Assembly: GCF_035621455.1 (NCBI RefSeq) | Contig: NZ_CP141823.1 | Location: forward strand, 186,001 to 250,000 | Reading direction: 5' to 3' | Source of the DNA: Vibrio natriegens NBRC 15636 = ATCC 14048 = DSM 759 | Lineage (GTDB): Bacteria; Pseudomonadota; Gammaproteobacteria; Enterobacterales; Vibrionaceae | DNA: 64,000 nucleotides | Part shown: one piece after another, positions 1-9,598 of the stretch | Position numbering within the stretch: the stretch's first letter is position 1 | How the letters are laid out: each line of letters starts with the position of its first letter | Notes under the pieces: generated by a model | Seen by the model: the letters and a program-made list of their open reading frames with translations, nothing else | What the model was told of the DNA's origin: nothing | Database searches by the model: none | Translations under genes and position numbers: made by a program

Positions 1-804
<804 letters not shown>

Positions 805-820
805 TTAATCTGTTGGTGCC

Positions 821-2731
821 TTAAGCAAAACTTGGTTGAGCGGCCAGTTTAATGACGTGTTCATCTTCTCGGATGCTCTCGTTAAGAGTGAACTCTTGAT
901 AGTCGGACGTATTGGTTACGACCATGATGACACTGGTATCAATCCCTTCTCTTTCAAGTGACTCTAGTTCAAATTCGACTAGTGGCTGACCGAGGGTAAT
1001 AGTGTCTCCATCCTCAATATTGGAAGAAAAGTACCTTCCGTTGAGTTTCACCGTATCAATGCCAATATGGATTAGAATTTCTGCCCCATTGTCACTAGTA
1101 ATTGCAATTGCATGTTTCGTTGGGAATATAGAAGTCACCACACCATTAACAGGAGAAGTTACAAGTCCTTCATATGGTTTAATGGCCAGTCCTTTACCAA
1201 AAGTTTCCGTCGCAAAGACCGGGTCGCTGACATTCTCTAACTTGACAAACTCACCTTTAACTGGAGGGAAGATAGTTTCTTGAGCAAGAGCTTTTACTGC
1301 TTCTTTTGCTTGCGTTACAACAGAAGCCGGAGTTTTGTTCACCGATGCTTCTTTCTCCGTGGAACTAGGTTTATCCTCAAAACCAACCACATAAGTAATC
1401 GCAGCTGCAGCGACAAAACTAATCAACATACTACCGATGGCATAGAAGAATGTAGGACCAGCTAATGCCGGTAGCCCTGGTAAACCACTCATTGTGAAGG
1501 CGTATGCTTTTACACCAGCTGTGACTGCGAAAGACCCACCTAGAGCTCCACCAATTAGTGCAGCAAAGAACGGTCTTTTCAAACGGATATTGACACCATA
1601 CATTGCAGGTTCAGTAATACCCATTGCTGCTGTAAGACTCACTGAAAGAGCAAGCGATTTCATTTTTTTATCTTTTGTTTTTAAAAAGACGCCGAATGCA
1701 GCACCCGCTTGACCAAGGTTGGCCACAAAGAATAATGGCTTAATTGGATCAAATCCCATCGTACTGACGTTATTTACCATAACAGGCACAAGGGTGTAAT
1801 GCATGCCGGTAATGATTAATACTGACATCGTACCGCCCAAGATCAACCCGGCAAGCCATCCCATGTTTTCCAATAACCACAATACACCGCCAGTAAGATT
1901 CCCACCTAAGAACAAACCAATTGGCCCTAATACGCTTAATGTAATTGGCGTAACAATAATAAGTGTGAATAACGGGACAAACATGGTTTTCAACGAGCCT
2001 GGCATAAATTTGTCTATGAACTTTTCAACATAAGACATGAGCCAAATAGCTAAAATAATTGGGATAACCGAAGATGCGTAAGATGCTGGCGTGATAGGCA
2101 GACCAAAGAAGCTAATGTCTATACCGCTTTGTTTACTTGCCGCAAAGAGTCCAGATAGGCTTGGATGAAACAAAGCGGCAGCAATTGCCATTGCTACATA
2201 AGAATTACATTTAAAACGTACTGAGCAACTGTGAGCCAACACAATTGGTAGCAGATAAAAAACACCATCACTGATAGCATTCAGTATCTGGTAGTTTTGA
2301 CTGTCTTTTGGAAGAATATCGAATGTTAGCAATAACGCCAGTATACCTTTAAGGATACCAGCACCGGCAATCGCAGGGATAATCGGCGAGAAAATACCAC
2401 TGATTGTTTCCATCAGGAAAGCTAGTTTCCCAGATTTCTCCGCAGTTTCGTTTTCAGCAGAGCCTTCTTGTGATGATTTACGTAAGCGTGGAATTGTTGT
2501 GTATATTTCATCACAAACTTTGCTGACTCTATCACCAAGAATAACTTGAAATTGATCGCCTGAAAGATTGGTACCAAATACACCATCGAGATCAGCGATA
2601 GCGTCTTTATTTGCCTTCGACAAGTCCTTTAAATTGAATCTTAATCGAGTAATGCAGTGAAAAAGAACGGTGATGTTATCGTCACCACCCACTAACCGTA
2701 CAATTTGATTAGCTAACTCTTTATTTGACAT
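821..2731 (-). CDS. PTS beta-glucoside transporter, EIIBCA fusion (BglF-like)
   Basis: Inner-membrane PTS permease that imports and phosphorylates beta-glucosides. At 636 residues it has the usual length of BglF-type B-C-A fusions. Residues 1-90 form EIIB with the phospho-cysteine at C26 (FHCITRLRF). Residues about 105-460 form the multi-span EIIC domain. The C-terminal 150 residues are the Crr-like EIIA domain with the active His at 555 (LIHIGIDTV). It sits between a BglG-type antiterminator and a phospho-beta-glucosidase, which supports beta-glucoside specificity. A RAT-like site and hairpin lie just upstream, so expression is probably antitermination-controlled. Confidence 0.94.
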   Translation of the reverse strand: MSNKELANQIVRLVGGDDNITVLFHCITRLRFNLKDLSKANKDAIADLDGVFGTNLSGDQFQVILGDRVSKVCDEIYTTIPRLRKSSQEGSAENETAEKSGKLAFLMETISGIFSPIIPAIAGAGILKGILALLLTFDILPKDSQNYQILNAISDGVFYLLPIVLAHSCSVRFKCNSYVAMAIAAALFHPSLSGLFAASKQSGIDISFFGLPITPASYASSVIPIILAIWLMSYVEKFIDKFMPGSLKTMFVPLFTLIIVTPITLSVLGPIGLFLGGNLTGGVLWLLENMGWLAGLILGGTMSVLIITGMHYTLVPVMVNNVSTMGFDPIKPLFFVANLGQAGAAFGVFLKTKDKKMKSLALSVSLTAAMGITEPAMYGVNIRLKRPFFAALIGGALGGSFAVTAGVKAYAFTMSGLPGLPALAGPTFFYAIGSMLISFVAAAAITYVVGFEDKPSSTEKEASVNKTPASVVTQAKEAVKALAQETIFPPVKGEFVKLENVSDPVFATETFGKGLAIKPYEGLVTSPVNGVVTSIFPTKHAIAITSDNGAEILIHIGIDTVKLNGRYFSSNIEDGDTITLGQPLVEFELESLEREGIDTSVIMVVTNTSDYQEFTLNESIREDEHVIKLAAQPSFA

Positions 2732-2760
2732 GGTATGTCTCCAGAAAGAAATGAAAATTG

Positions 2761-2774
2761 GCTGCTAGAGCAGC
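2761..2774 (-). terminator. Small hairpin downstream of the RAT
   Basis: GCTGCT and AGCAGC form a compact perfect stem between the RAT and the PTS start codon. It is followed on the minus strand by CAATTTTC, a weak U-rich stretch. It is probably part of the conditional terminator governed by the antiterminator, but is weaker than the one before the regulator gene. Confidence 0.45.
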
Positions 2775-2787
2775 AAATAATCCCTCT

Positions 2788-2818
2788 GGTGTTTGCCTGA
2801 TTTAACAGTAACAAGCCT
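2788..2818 (-). promoter_or_regulatory. RAT-like antiterminator site before the PTS gene
   Basis: On the minus strand the 31 bases read GGCTTGTTACTG, then a short spacer, then CAGGCAAACACC. This is close to the ribonucleic antiterminator (RAT) consensus of the BglG/LicT family (GGATTGTTACTG...AGGCAAAACC). Its 3' part can pair with TTTGCTG just downstream, the usual RAT/terminator overlap. The match was found by eye. Confidence 0.75.
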
Positions 2819-2835
2819 CGTGGACATAAATGTAA

Positions 2836-3675
2836 CTATCTAACGTCGTTAAGGACTCTATCAATATGAATCACTAAATACAGTTTTTCAGAGTCACTCA
2901 TTGGATGATCATATGTTTTCCTGACAAATTCGGAAATCGTATCAACACACTGATGAGTTTTAGTTAACTCTTTTATCAACAGGTCCGACAGTAAAGAATC
3001 GTGATTTGTAATAACCTCCTTTTTACCAATGCGCTGGGCAAAAAATTTAAGATGTGTAACGAATCGATGATAATTCGGTGAATTTTCATCAAGTTCTACA
3101 TTAAAAACATACTTAACAATATTGAGTATTTGATAAACAATTTTTGTTAGAGACTTAAAATCGTTTAGATTACTGTTATCCGCATTAATAATATGCAAGG
3201 CAATACTACAGGCCTCAGATCTTTCTAACAGAACACCCCAATTTAAAAGTATCTTTTGAATAATGCCTTCGGCAAATTTAAATTCTTGATCGTAAAAACT
3301 GCGGATTTCCCATTCAAAAGGGTTCGGTATGCTTAGACCGTCTTTAGAGCGTTTAATGGCAAAATCCAAGTGATCGGACAACGACACGAACAAGCCGTTA
3401 CCAAACTTTTTATTCAATGATTTTTCTGCTTCATTACAGATAAATTCTGTAATTTCAACAACTTCAAGAGGCAAACTCTCCATCAATACTTTGAGCCGTT
3501 CGGATGTGGCGTCGCCTTGATTTAATCTGAATACCTTCTCAGCAACACTAGGATCAATTTCCCCTCCAGGTAGAGCCTTAAAGCCAAGCCCTTTCCCCGT
3601 CAGTATCAACTCCTGTCCTTTCTCATCGGCGGCGCTGACCACGTTATTGTTTAGCACTTGTATTATTGTAAACAT
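2836..3675 (-). CDS. BglG/LicT-family transcriptional antiterminator
   Basis: RNA-binding antiterminator controlled by PTS phosphorylation. Its 279 residues match the family length. Residues 1-55 (MFTIIQVLNNNVVSA) are the CAT RNA-binding domain, followed by two PTS regulation domains (about 70-170 and 180-279) with conserved histidines, for example in SLSDHLDFA and in the C-terminal YLVIHIDRV. It is the first gene of the operon, 104 bp ahead of the PTS gene. A strong RAT/terminator lies upstream of it, so it should regulate its own synthesis as well as that of the permease and glucosidase. Confidence 0.93.
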   Translation of the reverse strand: MFTIIQVLNNNVVSAADEKGQELILTGKGLGFKALPGGEIDPSVAEKVFRLNQGDATSERLKVLMESLPLEVVEITEFICNEAEKSLNKKFGNGLFVSLSDHLDFAIKRSKDGLSIPNPFEWEIRSFYDQEFKFAEGIIQKILLNWGVLLERSEACSIALHIINADNSNLNDFKSLTKIVYQILNIVKYVFNVELDENSPNYHRFVTHLKFFAQRIGKKEVITNHDSLLSDLLIKELTKTHQCVDTISEFVRKTYDHPMSDSEKLYLVIHIDRVLNDVR

Positions 3676-3700
3676 GCCTTTGTGCTCTCGTTATTGAAAC

Positions 3701-3782
3701 TAAAAAAACAAAAAAGGCGAACCTGATATACAAAACACAAAGCTATACCTAGCTTATCTTGTGTGATGCATACAGTTTCGCC
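3701..3782 (-). terminator. Conditional terminator in the antiterminator leader
   Basis: On the minus strand GGCGAA (3782-3777) pairs with TTCGCC (3721-3716), enclosing an inner ACACAA/TTGTGT hairpin, and is followed by TTTTTTGTTTTTTT (3714-3701). This is a Rho-independent terminator whose 5' arm lies inside the RAT, as expected for BglG control. Confidence 0.8.
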
Positions 3783-3799
3783 CTATTGGTAACAATCTG
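3771..3799 (-). promoter_or_regulatory. RAT site in the leader of the antiterminator gene
   Basis: The minus strand reads AGATTGTTACCAATAGGGCG followed by AAACTG, a close match to the RAT consensus GGATTGTTAC...GGCAAAACC. It overlaps the 5' arm of the terminator at 3716-3782. Binding of the antiterminator here would block the terminator. Confidence 0.8.
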
Positions 3800-3970
3800 T
3801 ATTACGTTTTAGATGATACATGGAATAATAAGGCAACGTCTATTCATTCCAATGATATCTGTGATTTGTATCCGATTTTTCTACCGGCTACATGTTTCTT
3901 TATTGCTAGTTCTGTACAAACGTTGTTTGCAGCGTTTTTCTGACCGATCTTAAGCGAACATACTAGTCCC

Positions 3971-4918
3971 CTATTGCAGTTGAAAGGTATACACTAACAA
4001 AGCAAGTGTTATAGGAGAAAATAGAGTAGAAAGCAAAATCACATCAGACGTTAAAGAACATTCACGTCCATAGTATTCTGCTACCATAAACGGCCCTGTC
4101 CCTGTTGGAAGCGCTGATAGCAACAAGACACAAAGTAACGCAGGCTCAGATAATGGAAATAGAGAGCTGACCAAAATGAAAACTAAGGTTGGGTGAACAA
4201 TCAACTTTGTGAATACAAACAGCATCGTTCTCTTTGTCAAAAATGAACTGGCACTACTAACCTCTCTGCCTCCAAGAAACAACCCAATCGTGACTAATGC
4301 ACAAGGTGCTGCTGAGCCGCCAAGGAGATCTAACGATGAACTAATAAAATGAGGTATATGTAAGCCCAGAACTGGAATAAAGGAAGCGACTACAGGAGCA
4401 ACAATAATAGGATTACTAGACACTTTTTTAAGAACTGTCATTGCAATATCTTTCTGTTGTCGACCACGATTACTACCGCACTCAACAAGGATAATACTGA
4501 TGGCAAAAAGTACACATACCGTAATGATTGTCGCACTTAGTGCATAAGTTTGAGACTCGTCCCCCACAATAGCAAGTAATAATGGAAACCCCATAAATCC
4601 AGTATTTGCATAACTACTATTAAGAGCATCGATTGAAGCATCCGCTAGCGCTCTTCCTCTTTTCATCTGAAATAGCAGAATTAACGTAAACAGTACAAAA
4701 GTCGCCAATAGAAAAGCAGCGATAAATTCGGGGCGCCATAGTTGGTGCCATTCAGAAGTGGCAACAATATCGAATAACAGAGCTGGCAGAGCAAGAAAAA
4801 CCACATACTTGTTTAACTCAGTTGTCGCTTGATCGCCCACCCAACCCTTGTATCTAAGTAGCCAACCACAGAAGATTAGAGCAAAAATAGGAAAAATAAT
4901 AAGAAATGTAGATACCAC
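3971..4918 (-). CDS. AEC-family transporter
   Basis: Membrane carrier of the auxin efflux carrier family, which exports or exchanges small organic compounds, often malate-like acids. About ten hydrophobic segments are spread over 315 residues, the usual length, with a family-typical break after residue 155. The only in-frame start is GTG at 4918 and its ribosome site is weak, so the start is less certain than the rest. It is divergent from a LysR gene 94 bp away, which is the likely regulator. Substrate unknown. Confidence 0.85.
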   Translation of the reverse strand: MVSTFLIIFPIFALIFCGWLLRYKGWVGDQATTELNKYVVFLALPALLFDIVATSEWHQLWRPEFIAAFLLATFVLFTLILLFQMKRGRALADASIDALNSSYANTGFMGFPLLLAIVGDESQTYALSATIITVCVLFAISIILVECGSNRGRQQKDIAMTVLKKVSSNPIIVAPVVASFIPVLGLHIPHFISSSLDLLGGSAAPCALVTIGLFLGGREVSSASSFLTKRTMLFVFTKLIVHPTLVFILVSSLFPLSEPALLCVLLLSALPTGTGPFMVAEYYGRECSLTSDVILLSTLFSPITLALLVYTFQLQ

Positions 4919-5012
4919 AGCAGAACCATTAATCTGAAGAAAGATTAGACTCTATCCAAACAACACTATTTAATCTAATATCATTTATAACACTACTTGA
5001 TACCTTTTTTGT

Positions 5013-5897
5013 ATGAATGTTGATATTAAACAACTTAAATATTTTATCGCTGTCGCTGAGATTGGGAACATAGGTCGGGCTGCAAAAATGCTTCATTTAA
5101 CCCAACCTCCCCTGAGCAGACAAATTAGCCTTCTTGAGAATGAGTTAGAAGCCACCCTTTTTGTTAGACATCCAAAAGGCGTCACATTAACCCCTGCCGG
5201 AGAACGCTTTTACATGGACTCAAAGCGAATTCTGGCCGCTATATCTGATGCCTATCAAAACGTGCAAGACATAATAAAAGGCAAAGCTGGGCAACTATCG
5301 ATTGGTTTCATGATGCACGCGGCATACAACATCATTCCACAGCTTACAAAAAAGTATTTGGCTCTCTACCCAGATGTGTCTTTACATCTAGAAGAAGTGA
5401 TACCAACAGAACTCGTCAAGCTTATTCAATCAGGAAAGTTCGACGCCGCCGTAATGCTAAAAACACCATATGATGTAGGCCTGAATTCGTTAAAACTTAA
5501 AGAAGAGAAGCTATGCCTTGCATTACCTACATCTCATGCTCTGGCAAAAATGGATACGATATCAGGTTCGGATCTAGCCAACGAATCATTTATTGCAACT
5601 CCGTGGAGTGTCGCACCAGAGCTGCGGAATGCCATAAAAGTTTATGCAAATCAGTTCGGTTTTGAGCCAAAAGTAATTTTAGAAACTCAACTTCAGCAAA
5701 CAATCATCAACATGGTTGCTGAAGAGTTGGGAGTAGCATTAGTACCAGAACCTTTAAAGAAAGTTCAAACCCCTAATGTCACTTTTCGAGATATAGCTAA
5801 TGCACCGACGGTTGAATATGTCATCGTCTGGAGGAAAGATAGCCTTAACCCCGCGTTAGAAAAATTGATTGATGGTTTAAAAAATCTACAAATATAA
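5013..5897 (+). CDS. LysR-family transcriptional regulator
   Basis: DNA-binding regulator of 294 residues. The N-terminal winged HTH (MNVDIKQLKYFIAVAEIGN through AAKMLHLTQPPLSRQI) is typical, followed by a periplasmic-binding-protein-like effector domain from about residue 90. It is divergently placed to the AEC transporter at 3971-4918, the classical arrangement for a LysR protein controlling its neighbour. The effector cannot be named. Confidence 0.9.
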   Translation: MNVDIKQLKYFIAVAEIGNIGRAAKMLHLTQPPLSRQISLLENELEATLFVRHPKGVTLTPAGERFYMDSKRILAAISDAYQNVQDIIKGKAGQLSIGFMMHAAYNIIPQLTKKYLALYPDVSLHLEEVIPTELVKLIQSGKFDAAVMLKTPYDVGLNSLKLKEEKLCLALPTSHALAKMDTISGSDLANESFIATPWSVAPELRNAIKVYANQFGFEPKVILETQLQQTIINMVAEELGVALVPEPLKKVQTPNVTFRDIANAPTVEYVIVWRKDSLNPALEKLIDGLKNLQI

Positions 5898-6030
5898 TTC
5901 AGAAATAGATTCCAGTATAAGCGCTCACAAGAAAACAGCGACTATCCTTAAATTTTAACTAAATTGGTATCCCTCAACAGCTCGACATTGGGCATACCAC
6001 TCTCTGCTATTGACAGCGAACGATGCACAT

Positions 6031-6060
6031 AAAAAACAAGTAATCACTTAGTTGTTTTTT
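6031..6060. terminator. Bidirectional terminator between convergent LysR genes
   Basis: AAAAAACAA and TTGTTTTTT flank an AAGT-AATC-ACTT core, giving a stem with U-runs on both strands. It overlaps the stop codon of the minus-strand LysR gene and lies after the plus-strand LysR gene ending at 5897. Confidence 0.75.
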
Positions 6061-6929
6061 ATGTACGTAAGCAACGAACGTAAAGACGCACTCATTGTAT
6101 TCCTTTTGTATATCATTGAGATATCAATAGCGATATCCCCTATGCCTTTTAATGGGATATAAACAATTCCCGCATGATTAAGCGTAGTTCGCATCACTTC
6201 AGGAACAACGGAAATACCTAACCCGCTAGAAACGATAGCCAACACAGACATTAAATTGGATGTTCTCTGGACAATATTCGGCTCAAAATTGTGAAGAGCC
6301 CTGAGCGCTTTGCCATCATCCCTATCGGAATTTGAGTACACAACAAAGCTTTCATGAACAAGATCAGACATCAGTACTTCGGTTCTTGTTGCTAATCGGT
6401 GCGTAGAAGGAACAACAATACATGGCGGCCAACTCACCAGCTTTTCAGCACACAGTTCTTCAGAAACCTCCAACCCAAACGTGGTGCAAAATCCAAGATC
6501 AAGCTTCTCGTTCTTCAGGGATTCCAATTGCGAGAGAGGGTTCACTTCGGTTAAGTGGATATCAATATCCGGCATGTGCTTCCTGAAAGGTTGAATGTAT
6601 TGACCGAGTAATCCCGAATAAGCAACGCTCCCCGAATAACCAATATTCAATCGTCCCATCGTGCCATTCAATACAGAACGGGCGACCAACTCAGCCTTTT
6701 CGAGTTGCCTGACTGCAAAGTAGGATTCATGTAAGAAATGAGTTCCCGCCGAAGTCAATCGCACGTCACGACTAGTCCTCTCAAACAAACGTCCTCCGAG
6801 CTTTTCTTCCAACGTTTTTATCTGAATGCTAAGTGCTGGCTGGGCGATGTGTAAACGTTCTGCTGCTTTTCCAAAGTGCAGTTCTTCGGCGACAGCAATA
6901 AAGTAACGTAGTTGCTTAATCTCTAACAT
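6048..6929 (-). CDS. LysR-family transcriptional regulator
   Basis: Regulator of 293 residues starting at the ATG at 6929 (MLEIKQLRYFIAVAEELHFG). A longer GTG-started frame to 6989 exists, but the LysR fold starts at the ATG. The HTH carries AAERLHIAQPALSIQIKTLE, followed by an effector domain. It is divergent from the Bcr/CflA pump at 7032, and two copies of an ATTATCAATAAT palindrome lie between them, so it probably controls that pump and perhaps the RND genes behind it. Confidence 0.9.
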   Translation of the reverse strand: MLEIKQLRYFIAVAEELHFGKAAERLHIAQPALSIQIKTLEEKLGGRLFERTSRDVRLTSAGTHFLHESYFAVRQLEKAELVARSVLNGTMGRLNIGYSGSVAYSGLLGQYIQPFRKHMPDIDIHLTEVNPLSQLESLKNEKLDLGFCTTFGLEVSEELCAEKLVSWPPCIVVPSTHRLATRTEVLMSDLVHESFVVYSNSDRDDGKALRALHNFEPNIVQRTSNLMSVLAIVSSGLGISVVPEVMRTTLNHAGIVYIPLKGIGDIAIDISMIYKRNTMSASLRSLLTYIKNN

Positions 6930-6942
6930 TGATTCAATTTTT

Positions 6943-6988
6943 ATTATCAATAATGTCGTTATTATATATTGGTGATTATCAATAATCA
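6943..6988. promoter_or_regulatory. Two palindromic sites in the LysR/MFS intergenic region
   Basis: ATTATCAATAAT occurs at 6943-6954 and again at 6975-6986, the latter inside the longer perfect palindrome TGATTATCAATAATCA (6973-6988). The repeats start 32 bp apart, about three helical turns. This is the layout expected for a LysR operator pair. Which protein binds is inferred from position. Confidence 0.6.
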
Positions 6989-7031
6989 CTCGTAAAATGT
7001 GATTTAACGCAATTTATAGTCAGGGGTCACA

Positions 7032-8222
7032 ATGCCATCAAACTCAAATACTATGAATCTACCCATCGAAAAACGTGGATTCCTTACCTTGGTACTTGCA
7101 GCGCTTTCTATATTCGCTCCGTTTGCCACCGATATGTACTTATCTGGTTTTACTTCTATTGCTGCAGATTTGAATACGGATATCTCCAATGTCCAATTTA
7201 GCCTTTCGACTTTTTTTATTGGTATGGCATTAGGGCAACTCCTTTATGGTCCTCTCGCGGATAAGTACGGGCGACGCATACCATTAGTCATAGGAATAGT
7301 AATATTTATTGTTTCTTCTCTTGCTATAGCTTTAGCGCCAAACATTCAGATGTTTAATGGGTTTCGCTTTATACAAGCGATAGGAGGATGCTCTGGAATG
7401 GTGATAAGCCGTGCGATTATTCAAGACGTCTATGATCAGAAAGAATCTGCGCAAGCGTTATCACTAATGATGGTTATTCAAGGAGTTGGACCTATCGTTG
7501 CTCCTGTTCTAGGCGCTTATTTACTGCTTAACGGTAGTTGGAACGTCATTTTTTACTTTCTGGCAGGCTTTGGATTACTTTGTCTGGCTCTTACCTATAA
7601 ATACGTACCTGAATCATTACCAAAAGAACAACGACAAACGCAAAATATGGCGGGCATTTATCAGGGGTTTAAAGCGTTATTAACCGACAAGTCATTCATT
7701 TTACCTTCATTGTCAGGTGGGTTGGCCCTCTCTGTTATGTTTTGCTTCATCACAGGTTCTCCAAATATCTTGATGAACATTTATGGTTTATCCCAGCAAC
7801 ACTATAGTTGGGCATTCAGCGGCACTGCGTTATTCATGGTTTTTATGAGCCAATTAAATCGTATGTTGCTGGCAAGGTTTTCACCGCAAGCTATTTTTAA
7901 TAGCTCTGTATTCATCAGCTCACTAGTCGCTTTGATACTGCTTTTGCTTCGAGATACTGCAAACATTTTTGTGTTTCTGGTTCCGTTAGCGGTATGTGTT
8001 GGACTCGTCCCTGTCGTCAGCGCCAACGCCATGGCATTGGCGATGTCTTCTCGAACAAAAGATGCGGGTAGCGCATCATCTCTTATCGGGGTAGTTCAAT
8101 TCGGGTTAGCCGGAGGCATCAGTGCATTGGTCAGCGTCATGGATAACGGTACCGCTCTCCCCATGACAGCAATGATTCTTACATGCTCTGCTTGTGCGTT
8201 CGTTCTAAACCGTCTGCGCTAG
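7032..8222 (+). CDS. Bcr/CflA-type MFS drug efflux transporter
   Basis: Inner-membrane proton-coupled exporter with 12 predicted helices in 396 residues. The motif GPLADKYGRR between helices 2 and 3 is the MFS loop signature, and the N-terminal FATDMYLSGF is typical of the Bcr/CflA drug-resistance subfamily. It is divergent from a LysR regulator and 144 bp ahead of a co-directional RND efflux operon, suggesting a joint export locus. Substrate not predictable. Confidence 0.9.
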   Translation: MPSNSNTMNLPIEKRGFLTLVLAALSIFAPFATDMYLSGFTSIAADLNTDISNVQFSLSTFFIGMALGQLLYGPLADKYGRRIPLVIGIVIFIVSSLAIALAPNIQMFNGFRFIQAIGGCSGMVISRAIIQDVYDQKESAQALSLMMVIQGVGPIVAPVLGAYLLLNGSWNVIFYFLAGFGLLCLALTYKYVPESLPKEQRQTQNMAGIYQGFKALLTDKSFILPSLSGGLALSVMFCFITGSPNILMNIYGLSQQHYSWAFSGTALFMVFMSQLNRMLLARFSPQAIFNSSVFISSLVALILLLLRDTANIFVFLVPLAVCVGLVPVVSANAMALAMSSRTKDAGSASSLIGVVQFGLAGGISALVSVMDNGTALPMTAMILTCSACAFVLNRLR

Positions 8223-8366
8223 AGGAGAAAACAAATATGTGAATACCGATCGATATAGCTCGTCTTGCTCTGCGGGCTATCGAAGTCTCTTAACTGTTTA
8301 TCAGCAAAAATAACTATATCAAATAGACTTTAAATACACCCTTAATTGCAATTGCCGGAGAAAAAT

Positions 8367-9590
8367 ATGGTCAGATCTTTCAAGATCTTTTGGGTTTGTA
8401 CATTCGCAGCCACGCTTAACTGGCTCTCAATTGGGAACGCCTTAGCGCAGGAGGCGCCCCAGAACGATAATGCGATGGAAGTCGGTGCTCTTACCCTTAA
8501 GCGTCAGCTCGTCCCTACTGTGTATAGTCTTCCTGGTAGGACTGTCGCTTATGAGCAAGTCGAAATACGTCCCAGAGTCGATGGTGTAGTTACGAAAGTT
8601 GTCTACCAACCTGGCCAAACGTTAAAAATCGGTGAACCTCTTTTTGAATTAGATGATGCAGCTTATGTGGCATCGGTTGAATCATATAAAGCCGATCTTG
8701 CGGCTGCCGAAGCAGATTTGCCAGTTAAAAAAGCGGCATATCAAAGGTCTTTAAAACTAAAAGGAAAAGGGTTCACTGCCGCTGAGGTGGAAAGTGCCCA
8801 ATCGGAACTTGCAGCCGCTCAAGCAACTTATGACTCAGCGAAGAGCAACTTGAAATACGCAACAACTCAGCTTTCCTGGACAAAAATAACCAGCCCGATT
8901 CAAGGGAAAGCAGAGGTATCGGAGGTGTCTGCGGGTGATTTGGTCACGGCAGGTCAATCTGACTCTATGACCACGATAACTCGATTAAATCCTATCTACA
9001 TGGATATGCTAGAAACCTCGTCTAGAATTCTCTCAATAAGACGCAAAATAGACCGTGGAACGTTAATCCCAAACGAAAAAATAAAAGCGAGCCTCATCCT
9101 TGATGATGGAGAGGTTTATCAAGGGATAGGTTCTCTAGTTACTGCGAGCGCTACGACGTCTACTTCAACTGGGACCGTCACCATTCGATTTGCATTCGAT
9201 AACCCTGAAGAGCTGCTACTACCTGGGATGTTTGTTCGAGCATCGGTCGAACTAGGCAAAACAAACGCTTTTTTAATTCCTCAACGTGCGGCGCAGAGAA
9301 ACAGTGCCGGTGAACTGATGGTATATGTCATTGAAGACGGCAAAGCCAAACAGGTAGAGGTTACCGCTGAAGGTAGCTATCAAAACAATTGGATTGTGAC
9401 TAAAGGAGTCAAAGAGGGACAAAGCCTTATTCTCGATGGATTAAAAACAATGTCTGATGGTGTATCGGTCGTTCCTGTTCCCGCTGAAGTTGATGAATTC
9501 GGTTTAGTGAAAGACAAGCAAACCGATACCAGCGTTGAGCCTTCCTCAAACCAGAACGATACCGTTTCTGAAAATCCAACTAATGAATAG
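8367..9590 (+). CDS. RND efflux periplasmic adaptor (membrane fusion protein)
   Basis: Adaptor bridging an inner-membrane RND pump to the outer-membrane channel. The ATG at 8367 is chosen because GGAG lies 6-9 bases ahead and a signal peptide follows (ending about ALAQE). No lipobox is visible. Residues about 55-90 and 185-220 form the lipoyl halves around an Ala/Glu-rich helical hairpin (LAAAEADLPVKKAAYQR). Beta-barrel and membrane-proximal regions follow. The acidic Ser/Thr-rich tail of about 30 residues looks disordered. It is followed 8 bp later by the pump gene. Confidence 0.93.
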   Translation: MVRSFKIFWVCTFAATLNWLSIGNALAQEAPQNDNAMEVGALTLKRQLVPTVYSLPGRTVAYEQVEIRPRVDGVVTKVVYQPGQTLKIGEPLFELDDAAYVASVESYKADLAAAEADLPVKKAAYQRSLKLKGKGFTAAEVESAQSELAAAQATYDSAKSNLKYATTQLSWTKITSPIQGKAEVSEVSAGDLVTAGQSDSMTTITRLNPIYMDMLETSSRILSIRRKIDRGTLIPNEKIKASLILDDGEVYQGIGSLVTASATTSTSTGTVTIRFAFDNPEELLLPGMFVRASVELGKTNAFLIPQRAAQRNSAGELMVYVIEDGKAKQVEVTAEGSYQNNWIVTKGVKEGQSLILDGLKTMSDGVSVVPVPAEVDEFGLVKDKQTDTSVEPSSNQNDTVSENPTNE

Positions 9591-9598
9591 AAGGGTTT

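Noticed and set aside
8223..8366. Terminator between the MFS pump and the RND operon
   Set aside because: A CGATA...TATCG-type pairing exists but is imperfect and lacks a U-run, so no terminator is claimed and co-transcription is left open.
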